Shown in pieces: positions 21,951 through 30,231 of a DNA stretch of 64,000 nucleotides (position 1 is the stretch's first letter; each line of letters starts with the position of its first letter). Below the pieces are notes generated by a model, which was given only the letters and a program-made list of their open reading frames with translations, was not told the origin of the DNA and did not search any database. The position numbers were made by a program, and so were the translations under genes. This DNA comes from an uncultured Clostridia bacterium. GTDB lineage: Bacteria > Bacillota > Clostridia > UBA1381 > UMGS1253. Location of the stretch: contig CAKSHP010000010.1 of assembly GCA_934457145.1 (NCBI GenBank), positions 1 through 64,000 on the forward strand, in the 5' to 3' direction.

Positions 21951-22688
21951 TTAAATGTCCTCCGAAGCATCTGAAAATCTTTTGCCGATGTTTGTTTTAA
22001 GGTAGTCGGCGGTGTCGCAGAAAAGACAGCCGTTATGGGTTAGGTGGAGTATCTTTTTTGCATATTTTACAGCCGACGAAACATCGTGTGACACCATAAT
22101 GATGCTTATTTTAAGCTTTTGGTTAAGGTTTTGTATAAGATTGTAAAAATCGTTTGTAACAATCGGATCAAGACCGGTGACCGGTTCGTCTAAAACCAAA
22201 AGCTTTTGTGTTGCGCAAAGCGCCCGTGCAAGTAAAACGCGCTGCTTTTGTCCGCCCGAGAGATTTGCAAATGGCGAATTTTTGAAATTTTCCATACCGA
22301 TAAGTTTTAAATTATTTAATGCAAGCTCTTTAAGCTTTTTTGTGTAAAAGGGAAAAAGCCCTTTTTGACTGAGCGTTCCCGATAAAACAACTTCAAAAAC
22401 CGTTGCCGGAAAGTCGGGGTTTAAAAGACTTTGCTGGGGCAGATAGCCGATTTGGTTTTTCTTTATGTTTAAATAGTGCAAATGTCCGGATTTAAAGGGG
22501 ATTATGCCTGTAAGCGTTTTTACTAAGGTTGATTTTCCGGTGCCGTTTTCGCCGGCAATACAAATATAGTCTCCCTCGCATATGTCAAAGCTTATATTTT
22601 TTAAAATAATTTTGCTGTCATATCCGGCGGTGAGATTTTTGCAGCTTATAAGCACGTTGTTTTTATTTGAATTATCCAAAAGTATCAC
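21951..22688 (-). CDS. znuC: zinc ABC transporter ATP-binding protein
   Basis: The 245-residue ATPase has Walker A GENGTGKST, signature LSGGQKQRVLLARAL and Walker B LLVLDEPVTGLD, followed by the switch His in MVSHD. The C-terminal Cys residues near LFCD are ordinary for this group. It powers the permease encoded immediately after it. Confidence 0.94.
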   Translation of the reverse strand: MILLDNSNKNNVLISCKNLTAGYDSKIILKNISFDICEGDYICIAGENGTGKSTLVKTLTGIIPFKSGHLHYLNIKKNQIGYLPQQSLLNPDFPATVFEVVLSGTLSQKGLFPFYTKKLKELALNNLKLIGMENFKNSPFANLSGGQKQRVLLARALCATQKLLVLDEPVTGLDPIVTNDFYNLIQNLNQKLKISIIMVSHDVSSAVKYAKKILHLTHNGCLFCDTADYLKTNIGKRFSDASEDI

Positions 22689-22701
22689 TCTTTTCTGTAA
22701 A

Positions 22702-23640
22702 TTAGTTCATGCCTTGTTTTAAGTTTTCGAGATTTTGGCGCATAAGAGAGATGTAGCCTTTGCCGGAGTTAAAATCGCTTTCGGAAACATTGTGGCAGCT
22801 GTGCAGCAAAAGCGCTTTAGTGTTTGTTTCGGCGGCAATCGTGTTTGCAACGCTTGGGTCGGAAAGTTCTTCATAGTACACGGCTTTTAAATTGTTTTTC
22901 TTTATTATTTCGCAAAGCTCGGCAATTTTTCCCGGTGATGCTTCGCCCTCTCCCGAACAGGTGTCAAAAGCTGCAATACAGTTTAAACCGTAGCGTTTTG
23001 CAAAGTAATACATTGCAAATCTTGAACCGAAAACAATTGTTTTATTTTCGCATGAGGAAAAAAATGCTTCAAAATCGCTGTCAAGCTTATCAAGCTCGTT
23101 TAAAAGGTTTTCAGCGTTTTGACGGTAAAAGCCGGCGTTTTTTTCATCTGCGGCGCAGAGGGCGTCGGATATATTTTTAACAATTATTTTTGCATTTTGC
23201 GGATCTGTCCATATATGAGGATCGTAGATGCTGTCATGTTCATCATGAGCTGCGTTTTCGTGATGCTCCTCTGCGACGGTAACAAGGTTTATCCCGTTTG
23301 ACACATCAACTGTTTTAAGAGTGCTGCTGTCAACGGAATCAAGAATTGTTTTTGCCCATGTTTCCATAGAGTTTCCCGTATAGATAAAAAGGTCTGCGTT
23401 TGAAATTTCTATCATGTCGGAGCTTGTCGGTTCATATGAATGAGAATCAACCCCCGGCTTTAAAAGCAGCTTAATATCGGCTTTGTCCTGCGCAATGGTT
23501 TTTGCAAAGTCATATTGGGGAAAAAGAGTTGTGATAACGCTTATTTTATCGCTTTTTGTTTCAGGTGCGGCGCACGATGAAAAAAGCATAACGCTAAATG
23601 CTAAAAAAGCAAACAATAAAATGTATTTTTTAATTTTCAT
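22702..23640 (-). CDS. znuA: zinc-binding lipoprotein of the ABC importer
   Basis: The 312-residue protein starts with a lipoprotein signal (MKIKKYILLFAFLAFSVMLF then SSCAA) and belongs to the ZnuA/TroA cluster. Metal ligands are suggested by GVDSHSYEP, YDPHIWTDP and the C-terminal Glu/Asp region. A His-rich loop (EEHHENAAHDEHD) lies between strand and helix, a mark of zinc transporters. The ATG is chosen for its AAGGAG site; it overlaps the end of the regulator gene by 11 bases. Confidence 0.93.
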   Translation of the reverse strand: MKIKKYILLFAFLAFSVMLFSSCAAPETKSDKISVITTLFPQYDFAKTIAQDKADIKLLLKPGVDSHSYEPTSSDMIEISNADLFIYTGNSMETWAKTILDSVDSSTLKTVDVSNGINLVTVAEEHHENAAHDEHDSIYDPHIWTDPQNAKIIVKNISDALCAADEKNAGFYRQNAENLLNELDKLDSDFEAFFSSCENKTIVFGSRFAMYYFAKRYGLNCIAAFDTCSGEGEASPGKIAELCEIIKKNNLKAVYYEELSDPSVANTIAAETNTKALLLHSCHNVSESDFNSGKGYISLMRQNLENLKQGMN

Positions 23641-24079
23641 GATCAGAATTCTCCTTCTTTTTATTGTCAAGACATGACGAGCATATACCGTAAAACACTG
23701 TGCGCACGTTGTTTACCTTAAAACCGTGGGAGGTAAAGATGTGTTCGTTTATACACGAGAGCGTGTGGCAGTCGATATGAAAAAGCTTGCCGCATGAGGT
23801 GCATTTTAAATGATAGTGCTTATCACATCCGGTTTCATCGTCTGAGCCGAGGTATTCATAACAGGCAGCGTCATTTTTTGATATTTCATATTTTCTGACC
23901 TGCATACTTTCGGTTAATTTTTCAAGATGGCGGTAAACGGTTGTTTTTCCGATATTTATTCCGCCTGACAAAAGCTTTGCCGTTAAATCGTCAACCGTGA
24001 AATGCTCGCCTTTGTGTTTTATTAAAAAGTCTAAAATTTCGCCTTTTTGTTTTGTGTTATATATTTTTATACTGCTCAA
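23630..24079 (-). CDS. zur: Fur-family metal regulator, probably Zur
   Basis: The 149-residue repressor has a winged helix (residues about 20-70, TVDDLTAKLLSGGINIGKTT) and a C-terminal dimer/metal domain with HYHLKCTSCGK and a second CSSC pair holding the structural zinc. Being the first gene of the znu operon and lying behind its own AT-rich palindrome, it should repress the operon when zinc is plentiful. Fur, PerR and Zur are hard to separate by motif, so the name rests on context. Confidence 0.88.
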   Translation of the reverse strand: MSSIKIYNTKQKGEILDFLIKHKGEHFTVDDLTAKLLSGGINIGKTTVYRHLEKLTESMQVRKYEISKNDAACYEYLGSDDETGCDKHYHLKCTSCGKLFHIDCHTLSCINEHIFTSHGFKVNNVRTVFYGICSSCLDNKKKENSDHEN

Positions 24080-24103
24080 TATTTATCACCTTATCAGCTG
24101 TAA

Positions 24104-24161
24104 TTTGAAATTGAAATTCATTTTCAAATTTTATTATACGCTTCCGTTTCGTATTTGTCAA
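24104..24161 (-). promoter_or_regulatory. promoter and Zur box of the zinc operon
   Basis: Read leftward, TTGACA and TATAAT (plus-strand 24156-24161 and 24133-24138) are 17 bases apart. Directly after the -10, at 24104-24128, lies a Fur-type palindrome with TTTGAAAATGAATTTCA in its core. Binding there would cover the start of transcription. Confidence 0.75.
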
Positions 24162-24233
24162 GAAAATAAGTTGAAAATTATATTTATGTGTGATAAAATG
24201 TATGCATAAAATCAAAAAAGGCGGGAAAATGAT

Positions 24234-24695
24234 TTGAAAGTTATAATACAAAGAGTTACAAAGGCTTGCGTGAATATAAATAATTCGGAAAAAAGAAGTA
24301 TAGAAAAAGGCTTTGTCGTGCTTGTCGGAATAACCCACACAGACATAAAAGACGATGCCGACTTTCTTGCAAAAAAATGCTGCGGACTGCGCGTGTTTGA
24401 AGATGAAAATGAAAAGCTTAACGTGTCTTTAAAAGACGCGGGCGGTTCGCTTTTGATTGTTTCAAACTTCACGCTGTACGGTGAATGTGAAAAGGGGTTT
24501 CGCCCGAGCTTTACAAACGCCGCAGCGCCGGATATCGCAAAGCCGCTTTATGAATATTTTATCTCGGCTTGCAAAAATCTTGGAGCAAACGTTTGCACGG
24601 GAGAGTTCGGAGCGGATATGCAAATTGAAATGACAGCCGACGGTCCGATAACAATTGAAATTGAAAGCTGCAAGGCAAAAAAGACGGAAAAATAA
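24234..24695 (+). CDS. dtd: D-aminoacyl-tRNA deacylase
   Basis: The 153-residue enzyme clears D-amino acids from mischarged tRNA. The family marks are MKVIIQRVTKA at the start, SNFTLYGECEKGFRPSFTNA (active-site SQFTLYG-like) and the Gly-Pro motif in ADGPITIEIES. The usual Gln of SQFTLYG is Asn here. A TTG start is used, with GGCGGGAAAA ahead. It reads away from the zinc operon and is probably transcribed alone. Confidence 0.93.
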   Translation: MKVIIQRVTKACVNINNSEKRSIEKGFVVLVGITHTDIKDDADFLAKKCCGLRVFEDENEKLNVSLKDAGGSLLIVSNFTLYGECEKGFRPSFTNAAAPDIAKPLYEYFISACKNLGANVCTGEFGADMQIEMTADGPITIEIESCKAKKTEK

Positions 24696-24752
24696 AACTT
24701 TTCTAAAAAAAGACAGGCCTGTAATTGCGCATATAAAAAAATGCAGCAGTTA

Positions 24753-25589
24753 TTAAGTCCGATTAGTATTTTTGTATTCGGACGGGTGGCGGCCGTCTAA
24801 CCGCTTGAAAACAGTGCTGAAATAGTTTTGATCGTCAAAGCCGAGGCGGCGTGCGGTTTCCTTAATTGAAATGCCCGACATAAGCATTGTTTTTGCGCGG
24901 TTTATTTTCATTGTGTTAAAATATTTTATAATTCCGATATCGGAATATTTTGCAAATGTTTTCTTTACGGCGCTTTTGCTGGTGCCGCACAAGTCGGCAA
25001 TATCGTCCATTGTAAGACGGCGGTCTATGTTTTTTCCTAAAACATTTATTATTCCGGCATAGTTTAAAACGCTGCGCGAAGCAAAAGTTTTATATGAAGT
25101 GTCGTTTAGCATAAATATATTTGAAAAAAGCATTTCAAGCCTGTTTGCCGTAAACTGAAGATGAAAGCTGTTTTCATTTCCGGTCTGCAAGGCGGCAGCG
25201 TCTGAAAAAGAAAAATGTTTTTTTGCATATTCAAAGATTGAGAGTATGTCATCGCCAAAATCAGAACTGATGTTATACATTCTGCTTGAAAGATTCGGCA
25301 TACGGTTTGCCGAAAAACTTATAATGCACACAGTCGGCGATTGACCGGCGTCTGCCCATATGCGGTGAAACTCCATTGGCTTATGAAACAGTACCTGGTT
25401 TTGATGAAGATAATACACTTCGTCGTCGGCGGTTATTCCGACGGTTCCCTCGGTGACGAAAACCGCCTCCCAGAAATTGTGCGCCTCACCGGGGAAATAG
25501 TAGTTATGTTCAAAGGTTGTTTTAAAAAATGTGTGCAAAGAGTGTATATCAACTTGTTTTGTTAAAACCAATTCCGAATACTCTGCCAT
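24753..25589 (-). CDS. AraC-family transcriptional regulator
   Basis: The 278-residue protein has an N-terminal cupin-like sensor region (residues 1-150) and a C-terminal pair of helix-turn-helix motifs (DIADLCGTSKSAVKKTFAKY and IKETARRLGFDDQNYFS). AAGGAGG precedes the start. It is divergent from the GH109-like operon, with direct repeats in the shared promoter region, so it probably controls that operon in response to a sugar. Confidence 0.9.
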   Translation of the reverse strand: MAEYSELVLTKQVDIHSLHTFFKTTFEHNYYFPGEAHNFWEAVFVTEGTVGITADDEVYYLHQNQVLFHKPMEFHRIWADAGQSPTVCIISFSANRMPNLSSRMYNISSDFGDDILSIFEYAKKHFSFSDAAALQTGNENSFHLQFTANRLEMLFSNIFMLNDTSYKTFASRSVLNYAGIINVLGKNIDRRLTMDDIADLCGTSKSAVKKTFAKYSDIGIIKYFNTMKINRAKTMLMSGISIKETARRLGFDDQNYFSTVFKRLDGRHPSEYKNTNRT

Positions 25590-25618
25590 AAAATTGCAGC
25601 CTCCTTAAAAATTCACAT

Positions 25619-25661
25619 AAAAAGTGTCTGAATTCAAAGAAAAAAGTGTCCGATTTCCTAT
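25619..25661. promoter_or_regulatory. direct repeats in the AraC/GH109 promoter region
   Basis: AAAAAGTGTCTGAATT and AAAAAAGTGTCCGATTT are 22 bases apart, two helical turns, which suits an AraC-type activator bound to one face. Both lie upstream of the sugar operon start. Confidence 0.5.
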
Positions 25662-25687
25662 ATACATTTTAATTTCGGTATGGTAAA

Positions 25688-25716
25688 ATAGTATCACATT
25701 AAAATTTTAAAGTCAA
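25688..25716 (-). promoter_or_regulatory. promoter of the AraC-family gene
   Basis: Read leftward, TTGACT and TACTAT are 17 bases apart, about 95 bases before the AraC start codon. Confidence 0.5.
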
Positions 25717-25742
25717 TATTAAAGTTTAAGGAGGAGAATAAA

Positions 25743-26957
25743 ATGATTAAAATAGCTATGATCGGATTTGGAAACCGCGGATACGGACTTTTGCGCGATA
25801 TTGTTTTAAAAAGAGACGATGTGTGTGTTTGTGCGGTGTGTGACGAATATGAAGACCGTGCAAAAAAAGCATGCGATTTGGTTTATAGTGAAAAAGGCAA
25901 CATGCCCGTGTGCGTTACGGATTACAGAAAGGCGCTTGAAATTGACGAGGTTGAGGCAGTTGTTATAACATCTGCATGGGAAAGCCATATACCAATTGCA
26001 ATAGACGCAATGAAAAGCGGAAAAACGGTCGGAATGGAGGTTGGCGGAGCATACAGCTTAGAGGATTGTTTTAATCTTGTGCGCGTGTCGGAAGAAACAA
26101 AAAAACATGTGATGCTTTTGGAAAACTGTTGCTACGGCAGATATGAGCTTATGGTAACAAATATGGTGCGCATGGGAATTTTCGGCGATGTTGTTCATTG
26201 CAGAGGTCAGTATGCACACGATTTGAGAGAAGAAATCTCATTCGGACAGGAAAACCGTCACTACAGATTAAGAAACTATCTAAACCGCAACTGTGAAAAC
26301 TATCCCACGCATGAGCTTGGTCCGATAGCAAAGCTTTTAAACATTCACAGCGGTAACCGCATGGTAAGCCTTACAAGCACGGCAAGCTCATCAAAAGGGC
26401 TTAAAGAATACATAAAAAATAATCCGAAGGCAAATAAAGAGCTTTTAAACAAAACATTTAACCAGGCAGATATTGTTACGACAGCAATAAAATGCGCCGG
26501 CGGGGAAAGCATTGTTATAACGCTTGACACAACCCTTCCGAGAGCCTACAGCCGCGGCTTTGAGGTTCGAGGCACAAAAGCGATGTATACGGAGGACAAC
26601 AAAACAATATTTATCGACGGCGAGCATAATAAATATGATTTTGAGCCTCAAAAACTTTGGGGAAATGCCGATAAGTATTTGGAAAAATATGAGCATCCGA
26701 TTTGGAAGGATTATATAAAAAAAGGTGTGCAGGGCGGTCACGACGGTATGGACTATCTTGTGTTTGACGCGTTTTTTGAAAGCGTGAAAAACAAAACAAA
26801 ACCTCCGATTGACACATATGACACAGCGGCGCTCATGTGCATAACGCCTCTTTCCGAGCAGTCGGTTGCGCTCGGAGGAAAAACGGTTTATATTCCCGAT
26901 TTCACGGGCGGTGCATGGATAAAAGAAAAAGAGAAAAACGGTAAATACGATATATAA
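25743..26957 (+). CDS. Gfo/Idh/MocA-fold protein, GH109-like (alpha-N-acetylgalactosaminidase candidate)
   Basis: The 404-residue protein has an N-terminal Rossmann fold (MIGFGNRGYG) for NAD and the C-terminal beta-sheet domain of the family. Besides oxidoreductases this fold includes glycosidase family GH109. Here NYPTHELGPIAKLLNIHSGN and LDTTLPRAYSRGFEVRGTK resemble GH109 motifs (YPTHGLGP, DTTTPRPYSR). A GalNAc-releasing enzyme would fit the sugar kinase two genes on. GGAGG precedes the start. Oxidoreductase activity remains the alternative. Confidence 0.8.
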   Translation: MIKIAMIGFGNRGYGLLRDIVLKRDDVCVCAVCDEYEDRAKKACDLVYSEKGNMPVCVTDYRKALEIDEVEAVVITSAWESHIPIAIDAMKSGKTVGMEVGGAYSLEDCFNLVRVSEETKKHVMLLENCCYGRYELMVTNMVRMGIFGDVVHCRGQYAHDLREEISFGQENRHYRLRNYLNRNCENYPTHELGPIAKLLNIHSGNRMVSLTSTASSSKGLKEYIKNNPKANKELLNKTFNQADIVTTAIKCAGGESIVITLDTTLPRAYSRGFEVRGTKAMYTEDNKTIFIDGEHNKYDFEPQKLWGNADKYLEKYEHPIWKDYIKKGVQGGHDGMDYLVFDAFFESVKNKTKPPIDTYDTAALMCITPLSEQSVALGGKTVYIPDFTGGAWIKEKEKNGKYDI

Positions 26958-26979
26958 AAAACATAGGAGTGTATTAAAA

Positions 26980-28626
26980 ATGACTGAATTTATATCGCTT
27001 TCATCGCTTGAAAAAGTGTTTTTGGACTATAAAAAGCCCAAAAAAGAATTTTTAAAAATGTCGGTTATGAAAAACGAACGCTTTTCATATCAGATAGCGT
27101 ATATAAGAAAAGATGATGATAACAGTGCGGAGAATATATATTTTAAAGTGAGCGTTAAATCGCCTTTGAAAAAATATATAACAATCAGACGAGTTGAAAA
27201 TGTCGGTGCAGCTTTTACGCATTATCCGAACAAGTGCGATGATGATTATCTGAAAAAAAAGCCGGGGCTTTACCCGGACCCGCTCTTTGAACTTGAAAAC
27301 AGCGAGATTACAGCTTCGGTTTTATATAACAGCCTTTGGATAAGCGTTGACACAAAAGGCGAGGTGCCGCCGGGAACATATAATATTGATATAACATTTA
27401 AAAGCGCAAACCAAAAATGCACAAAAACATTTGAGCTTGAAATTAAAAAATCATCCTTGCCCGAGCAGGATATAATGTTTACTCAGTGGTTTCACTGCGA
27501 CTGTATTGCCGATGCTTATGATGTTAAGATATTTTCAAAAAAGCACTGGGACATGATAAAAAGTTTTGCACAAACTGCGGTAAATAACGGAATTAACACG
27601 ATTTTAACCCCTGTTTTTACTCCTCCGCTTGACACGCAGATTGGCGGCGAAAGACCGACCGTTCAGCTTGTTGACGTTATAAAAAACGAAAATTCATACA
27701 CCTTCGGTTTTGAAAAATTTCATAAATGGGTTGACATTATGCATCAATGTGGTGTAAAATATTTCGAGATAAGCCATTTGTTCACGCAGTGGGGAGCAAA
27801 GGCGGCGCCAAAGGTTGTTGCAAAAGTAAACGGAAAAACAAAACGCATTTTCGGCTGGGACACAGCATCAGACAGCGCAGAATACAAAGAGTTTTTAGAC
27901 GCATTCTTGCCGGCTCTTACAAACGAGATACGCAAGCTGAAAATAGAAAACAATTGTATTTTTCATGTTTCCGACGAACCTCACGGCGACGAACAGCTAA
28001 AAAGCTATATGGCGGCGAAAAATATCGTTAAAAAGCATTTAAACGGTTTTAAGATAATGGACGCGCTTTCGTCTGTTGATTTTTATAAAGCCGGAGCGGT
28101 TGAAAATCCGATACCGTCAACAAATAATATAGAGCCGTTTTTAGAGTGCGGTATAAAGGATTTGTGGACATATTACTGCTGCGGACAAAATAAAGAAGTG
28201 TGCAACAGATTTATGGATATGCCGTCTTACAGAAACCGCGCAATTGCGCTGCAGCTGTTTAAATATAATATCAAGGGCTTTTTGCAGTGGGGATATAATT
28301 TTTATTATTCAATGCATTCTAAAAGAAAAATTAATCCGTTTATGACAACCGATGCGGGCAATTCCTTCCCGGCAGGGGATGCGTTTTCTGTGTATCCGGG
28401 CAAAAAAGGCGCAATAGAGTCTTTGAGAATATGCGTGTTTTATGATGCGCTTCAGGATTTAAGAGCGCTTAAAAAACTTGAAAGCTTTATAGGACACGAA
28501 AAAACGGTTGAATTTGTGCAAAGTTTTTTTGAAATGGAAATAACGTTTAAAAAATACCCGAAAAGCGCGGATGCGCTTTTAAAATTCAGAGATGAATTAA
28601 ATAAAAAAATAGATAGTTTTATCTAA
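26980..28626 (+). CDS. DUF4091 domain glycoside-hydrolase-like protein
   Basis: The 548-residue protein has an N-terminal beta-sandwich (residues about 20-155) and a TIM-barrel-like region with WFHCDCIAD, ISHLFTQWGA and the acidic motif FHVSDEPHGD, ending in the DUF4091 region (FLQWGYNFYYS). DUF4091 proteins are thought to be glycosidases but are mostly untested. There is no signal peptide, so it would act inside on imported sugars. It is the middle gene of an operon with the GH109-like gene and the kinase. Confidence 0.82.
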   Translation: MTEFISLSSLEKVFLDYKKPKKEFLKMSVMKNERFSYQIAYIRKDDDNSAENIYFKVSVKSPLKKYITIRRVENVGAAFTHYPNKCDDDYLKKKPGLYPDPLFELENSEITASVLYNSLWISVDTKGEVPPGTYNIDITFKSANQKCTKTFELEIKKSSLPEQDIMFTQWFHCDCIADAYDVKIFSKKHWDMIKSFAQTAVNNGINTILTPVFTPPLDTQIGGERPTVQLVDVIKNENSYTFGFEKFHKWVDIMHQCGVKYFEISHLFTQWGAKAAPKVVAKVNGKTKRIFGWDTASDSAEYKEFLDAFLPALTNEIRKLKIENNCIFHVSDEPHGDEQLKSYMAAKNIVKKHLNGFKIMDALSSVDFYKAGAVENPIPSTNNIEPFLECGIKDLWTYYCCGQNKEVCNRFMDMPSYRNRAIALQLFKYNIKGFLQWGYNFYYSMHSKRKINPFMTTDAGNSFPAGDAFSVYPGKKGAIESLRICVFYDALQDLRALKKLESFIGHEKTVEFVQSFFEMEITFKKYPKSADALLKFRDELNKKIDSFI

Positions 28627-28644
28627 AGTTTAAACAGGGAAGGT

Positions 28645-29748
28645 ATGAAAATGGGTAATTTAAGTGAAATTTTAAGGCATTTTAATATCGAAGTTGATAT
28701 TAAAGACTATGGTAACGGACACATAAACGATACCTATCTTACGCAAAGCACGCCGAGATATATTTTGCAAAGAATTAACACAAGTATTTTTAAAAATCCG
28801 AAAACGCTTATGCAAAATATCTGTCTTGTTACGGAGTTTCTGCGAAAAAAAATTATTAAAAACGGCGGAGATCCGAACCGCGAAACGCTGACGCTTATAA
28901 AAACGAACGATAAAAAAAATTATTATACCGACTGCGACGGCTCGTGCTACAGAGTGTATAAATTTATTGATAAAGCGCTTACATATGAAAGCGTTGAAAA
29001 TCCGAATCAGCTTTATCTTGCCGCAAAGGCATTCGGCAAATTTTTTAATATGCTTTCGGATTTTGATGCTTCGCTTCTTTACGATACGATTGAAAATTTC
29101 CATAACACAAAAAAGCGTTACGAGGACTTTTTAAAATCCGTTGAAGAAAACAAAGCGCAAAGAAAAGACAGCGTTTTAAAAGAAATTGAATTTGCAAAAT
29201 CTCACAGCTATATAAAAGATCCCGTTTGGGATTTGATTTGCGAAAACAAAATGCCGCTTCGTGTTACTCATAACGATACAAAGTTAAATAACGTCTTGTT
29301 TGACGAGAAAACCGGCGAGGGAATATGCGTTATAGATTTAGATACGGTTATGAAAGGCTCTGTGCTTTTTGATGTCGGCGACACGCTTCGTTTTGCGGCA
29401 TCAACGGCGGCAGAGGATGAAAAGGATTTAAACAAGGTTTGGTTTGATCTTGATATGTACCGCGCACACACGAAAGGTTTTTTAGAAGAAGTTATAGACA
29501 CGCTCACCGAAACCGAAAAAGAATATATGCCTTTTGCGCCCAAGCTTTTAACGTATGAAACGGGACTTCGCTTTCTGGCAGACTATTTAGACGGAGATAT
29601 ATATTTTAAAACCCATTTTGAAAACCAGAATCTTTACCGTGCAAGGACGCAGTTTAAACTTGTTGAGGATATGGAAAACAAAAAAGATGAAATTCAGAAA
29701 ATCTTTGACGAAGTTTATGAGCAGGTTCTGGCAGAAAAGAAAAAATAA
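28645..29748 (+). CDS. phosphotransferase of the N-acetylhexosamine kinase (NahK-like) type
   Basis: The 367-residue protein has the aminoglycoside-phosphotransferase fold: GNGHINDTY in the ATP loop region, the catalytic HNDTKLNNVLFD and the metal-binding IDLDTVMKG. The start (YGNGHINDTYL, QRIN) closely follows NahK, which phosphorylates GlcNAc or GalNAc at C1. Its position after a GH109-like gene makes amino-sugar salvage likely. A homoserine-kinase-like or other substrate cannot be excluded. Confidence 0.83.
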   Translation: MKMGNLSEILRHFNIEVDIKDYGNGHINDTYLTQSTPRYILQRINTSIFKNPKTLMQNICLVTEFLRKKIIKNGGDPNRETLTLIKTNDKKNYYTDCDGSCYRVYKFIDKALTYESVENPNQLYLAAKAFGKFFNMLSDFDASLLYDTIENFHNTKKRYEDFLKSVEENKAQRKDSVLKEIEFAKSHSYIKDPVWDLICENKMPLRVTHNDTKLNNVLFDEKTGEGICVIDLDTVMKGSVLFDVGDTLRFAASTAAEDEKDLNKVWFDLDMYRAHTKGFLEEVIDTLTETEKEYMPFAPKLLTYETGLRFLADYLDGDIYFKTHFENQNLYRARTQFKLVEDMENKKDEIQKIFDEVYEQVLAEKKK

Positions 29749-29767
29749 TTATATATGAAATTTTTAC

Positions 29768-29799
29768 AAGGCACATCGCAGGCGGTGTGCCTTATTTTT
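29768..29799 (+). terminator. terminator of the GH109-like operon
   Basis: AAGGCACA (29768-29775) pairs with TGTGCCTT (29786-29793), followed by ATTTTT. Confidence 0.75.
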
Positions 29800-29904
29800 A
29801 AATAAAAATTTGTCAAAATAAATATCTTTGCACTGCTTGAAATAATAAAATATTATGTTATAATAAAAAACGTAAAATCTGCGGTGTCGGAGGAAAAGAA
29901 AAGC

Positions 29905-30231
29905 ATGGCAACACATAAAGAGTATTTAAATTATATTTTAGAACAATTATCCGAACTTGACCAAATATCCGTCAGACAAATGATGGGAGAATATATTATT
30001 TACTACAAAGGAAAAATCAGCGCATATCTTTGTGACGACCGGCTTTTGGTAAAACCGGTTGCAGCGGAAAAAAATATGATTTTAAATGCAAAATACGAGC
30101 CGCCGTATGAAGGCGCTAAAGACATGATTTTGGTTGAAAACACAGATGATAAAGAATTTTTAAAAAGGCTTTTTGAAAATATGTATGACAGTCTTGAAGA
30201 GTCTAAAAAAAGAGGAGCAAAAAATGTTTGA
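29905..30231 (+). CDS. TfoX N-terminal domain protein
   Basis: The 108-residue protein matches the TfoX/Sxy N-terminal domain: ISVRQMMGEYIIYYKGKISA, LLVKPVAAEK and the C-terminal helix. In Proteobacteria TfoX regulates competence; stand-alone versions in Firmicutes have no known role. The ATG is chosen because CGGAGGAAAAG lies just upstream; an in-frame GTG seven codons earlier overlaps that site. It overlaps the MATE gene by eight bases. Confidence 0.85.
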   Translation: MATHKEYLNYILEQLSELDQISVRQMMGEYIIYYKGKISAYLCDDRLLVKPVAAEKNMILNAKYEPPYEGAKDMILVENTDDKEFLKRLFENMYDSLEESKKRGAKNV

